Positions 61,501-64,000 of a stretch of 64,000 nucleotides of DNA are shown here, piece after piece (positions within the stretch are counted from its first letter, which is position 1; each line of letters begins with the position of its first letter). The stretch is from positions 2,034,501-2,098,500 of the forward strand of contig BRXU01000019.1 in the NCBI GenBank assembly GCA_030267565.1, written 5' to 3'. A model generated the notes under the pieces. The model saw only the letters and a list, made by a program, of their open reading frames with translations, had not been told where the DNA came from and did no database searches. A program made the translations under genes and the position numbers. This stretch comes from Pleodorina starrii. Taxonomy: Eukaryota > Chlorophyta > Chlorophyceae > Chlamydomonadales > Volvocaceae.

Positions 61501-62102
61501 TCCGCGGGACCCAGCTCCGACAGCTTGCCGGACAGCGCCGCCACCACGCTCGTCGCCAGGCCGGCATCGCGATGGCCGACAGTGCTGTACGCCCACAGCA
61601 GGTTGCTCAGCTCCGGGCCTGCACACACCCGGGCGGACACTGAGTGCAGGCCGAGACAGTGGAACAGCCAGGTGCACTGCAGCCTTGGCGTAATTGTCAG
61701 CACGGGGGTTCCTTTCCGAGTGACGCCAGGGGCCCTTGGAGGAAGGCAGCCAGGGGATCGGGCAGAGATTGTTTCGCATTCAAACACCACCTAGCCAGTC
61801 TTGCAGTCTGGGGACAGTTCTCCTGGCAAGGGCCACCGGGTGCCGTTGGGCGGCTTCGTCCAACGGTACGGTTGGCCGCTTCGCCGACACCGCCACCCAC
61901 CATTGAGCTCCTCCAAGTGGGAGAGCACCAGCCCCGACAGCGAGCCAAACAGCTCCACGCTGTAGTCTCGGGCCAAGTGCGATGCGAGCTCCACATACGA
62001 AACGGGGTTGCTGATCGCGGCCAAGAGGTCGCGGGCGGATTCGGCCGCTGTCATAACGCTGACCATGCCGTGCAACGAGCGCGCGGGCCAGCCTCCCATC
62101 AT
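58591..62102 (-). CDS. RAP-domain protein, probably organelle RNA-related
   Basis: Resembles the RAP/OPR-type helical-repeat proteins that act on organelle RNAs in green algae. Six exons: 61901-62102, 61371-61618, 60012-61113, 59594-59825, 59230-59334, 58591-58936; phases agree, about 744 aa. Repeat-like helices include ELSNLLWAYSTVGHRD, LGPAELANALWALPRLG, DVALVLSGMAHLRRAD, LAEAIWSCAIIQHRD and VSKLLWSYGVLHCYS. The C-terminal RAP domain has GLTICLEVLSARC, LRSLEFRGWTPLVVPFDEW and ARQLYLRRKLEDLLGEKLP. A Gly/Ala/Pro-rich linker lies near the middle. The start at 62102 is a guess: the frame is open further upstream, and a transit-peptide exon may have been missed. The acceptor at 61113 was chosen by phase. 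Organelle targeting is inference. Confidence 0.75.
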
Positions 62103-63176
62103 GCCCCGGCCCCTCACAACGTTGGGCGTCGATTCAAAGAGCAGTGCCGGTGTCAAAGCTACATGCCTGACGGCGGACAGCGGGATTTCACCCGCAGGCC
62201 TCTGCCTTAGCGGTACTGGCGAAACACAGAGCCCGACAGCCCTGGTAGTCCACACAGACTGAGGTAACAGGCGGTCTGGGACGGTAGGCGTGCCATGAGC
62301 GTAGGAGCTGGGACTACAGTGCGCATGTGTGTCGTCTGATCGCGTTAAGGCACAGTTCCGGGGGGCGGCGCCGTCCAACCCAGTTCGTGCGCATAGCAAG
62401 CCCTCGCCACAGTGCTGCTTGATACCCTGCCAGAAAAACACACCGCAGCACGGGTTGGCAGGTGCAAAGGGTAGGGCGTGCCCCTGCCCCTGCTTACCAC
62501 CGCAGCTCGTGCTCCCTGGGTCACTGTTATTGCGGATTGAAGCGCAAATTTTAACGACGAGCTGCCCGTGAAATACACACAGCCGCCATGTAGCGCTGCC
62601 ACGGCTTCACCTAGACCCGGACGCCACATCCGAGAGGCAGTGACGACAGCAGGTGAGACGGCCCCGAGTGGAATGTATCGCTAGGCAAGTGGCAAATGCC
62701 AAGTTCAGCGAGGTCGTATAAGCAGACCACGCAGTTCCATGTATGCGTTTGTGTGAAGCAACCGGAACTGCCAAGTCAGGCCAAAGTCACTCCCCGAGAC
62801 TAAGCCACCTCTCGTCACAAAGCAAGTCCCAAGCAATAAAAAACATCCCGCATTTAAGGCGGTTAAATCCTTTAACGGTACCACGGTATCAGCGAGCTGT
62901 CAACCCTGTACGCGCTCCATGCAGAATGTAAGCAGCGGGTTTATGCATAACGCAACCTAGATTTTAATGCAAATATGTAGTTGCGAAGTCGCAATTTTTC
63001 CTAACGTGAATTCAGGAAGGTCGCCCTCGACGCTGTACTAACGTCCAACGGTGTCTGGCCAGTTTGTCTGTCTGTGCTCGAGGACAGAGTGGGTCCTCAC
63101 AGTGACGTTTTGAGGAATCATAGGTCAGTTTAGGAAACATGCTATGGCTTTGTCACCGTTAGTCTGAGCGGGAGCC
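62103..63176. promoter_or_regulatory. Divergent intergenic region, RAP and BLTP-like genes
   Basis: About 1.07 kb between the proposed starts of two outward-facing genes. The right part is AT-rich. Upstream exons of the RAP gene may lie in the left part. No specific promoter motif was recognised. Confidence 0.35.
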
Positions 63177-64000
63177 ATGGGGCTTCTACTCATTCTATTC
63201 GTCTTCGCTCTAACGGCTTCAGCGGCATTAGCTTTGGCGGTGTTAGCTTTGGTCAAGACCAGGTTCTTATCTTTCAGCGCAATCTTTCTCCTGCGGACTT
63301 TGTTGCGAAGACTTCAACTGATTGAAGACGACCGAACTCGGGCACTGGTGGAGCCATGCACCGGAGGTGGGAATTAAAACACATGCCGTTGTAGCTTGTG
63401 GCAGGCGTGGGTGTTGCGTAAAGTTGTTCTGCTTGCACGTCAAACACAGGCATCGTCCTAAAAGACGTCGCGCTGCCGGACAAATTGCTTGAGGTGGCAA
63501 GCAGCTCAGTCACAATCCAGTCAGTTTCTGTTAAACGGCTCCAGTTGCTATGGGCTACGTCATCGTCGCCGCTAACCCTGCGTGTCTCGGGGGTCGCCGT
63601 CAGTGTCCTTCAGCGCCGAACCGCGCTCAAGGTAAGGCGCGAGGTCCGAACGCTGGTTCTCCTCTGGCTAGTGTATCTTGTCGCGCACGAGTCAGGTGGC
63701 TTCCCGCACGAGCCCGAAGCTTGCAGCTGCGCACGCTATACGTACCCTTACCTACCGTACTAACCGTACGTGAATCCCAACCCAATTACCATACGGTAGG
63801 TCAAACCAAACACGCGGCCAGTCCAACGCCATGCCGGCAAGTTGAAGTCTTTTGAGGCGCTGTTGTGGGACGGGCAGCGACAGGCAGGCTTGTCAGGATG
63901 GCGAGGGCGGCAGCTGCAGCTACTGCGCTTCCTGATTGCGCTAGCACTGCGGAACATCTCCGTCGTCGTTGCCGATGTGGAGTTCCAGTACCAGCAAACG
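63177..64000 (+). CDS. Probable SABRE/Hobbit-type lipid transfer protein, N-terminal part
   Basis: Partial gene, cut by the window edge. Exons 63177-63366, 63450-63631 and 63857 to beyond 64000, with consistent phases; 172 residues seen. The N-terminus is a strong membrane anchor (LLLILFVFALTASAALALAV, about residues 3-30). It is followed by alternating strand-like segments: GGIVLKDVALPDKLLEVAS, VTIQSVSVKRLQLLW, LTLRVSGVAVSVLQR and LRNISVVVADVEFQYQ. This order (membrane anchor, 'xxLxDVxL' strand, 'IxLxxLxL' strands, then 'RNxxVxVxDVxF') matches the start of bridge-like lipid transfer proteins of the SABRE/Hobbit (BLTP2) type, giant proteins at ER contact sites. The call rests on pattern and hydrophobicity, not on a diagnostic motif. 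The third exon uses a TTGAG acceptor. Confidence 0.5.

Noticed and set aside
62345..62629. 94-codon minus-strand ORF upstream of the RAP gene
   Set aside because: Might be a 5' exon, but no donor was found that joins it in phase to 62102 and it shows no transit-peptide pattern.

Overview
This is nuclear DNA of a eukaryote, most likely a flagellated chlorophyte green alga of the Chlamydomonas/Volvox type. The genes are intron-dense with GT-AG splicing. Exons are GC-rich, with long Ala/Gly/Gln/Ser tracts and CAG or GGC runs. TGTAA, the usual chlorophyte poly(A) signal, follows many stop codons. The gene content fits: a plant-type Alfin-like PHD protein, AP2-domain and RAP-domain proteins, and the ciliary transition-zone protein TMEM231. 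No bacterial operon, CRISPR array, rRNA, tRNA or recognisable transposon was seen. All gene models were spliced by hand from the sequence, and every junction listed keeps the reading frame.

Layout, left to right: Alfin-like PHD protein (-, 892-2865); GPI transamidase subunit PIG-T (-, 3643-7846); an unrecognised low-complexity protein (+, 8110-12641); LARP1 (-, 14252-20123); TMEM231 (+, 20729-23070); a transcription factor with five AP2 domains (-, 23595-30279); an unrecognised protein with five [CL]TFxP motifs (-, 31104-36261); NOP58 (-, 37288-40364); KRI1 (-, 41780-48451); an otubain deubiquitinase (+, 48823-51860); a CNNM-type DUF21/CBS transporter (+, 53193-57175); a RAP-domain protein (-, 58591 to about 62102); and the first exons of a probable SABRE/Hobbit-type bridge-like lipid transfer protein (+, 63177 to the window edge).

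There is no operon-like unit, but some neighbours are related in function. NOP58 (box C/D snoRNP core) and KRI1 (40S biogenesis) lie head to tail, and LARP1 (cap and TOP mRNA binding) lies in the same window. Four gene pairs are divergent, three of them over only 263, 371 and 605 bp, which suggests shared promoters.

The most unusual items are the repeat protein at 31-36 kb, the five-AP2 factor with a Gly-Arg tract, a PHD finger whose zinc-ligand His is replaced by Cys, a CNNM protein whose second CBS motif is split by about 450 low-complexity residues, micro-exons in TMEM231, a GC-AG intron in the Alfin-like gene, and a perfect 21-bp hairpin at 58040-58089.
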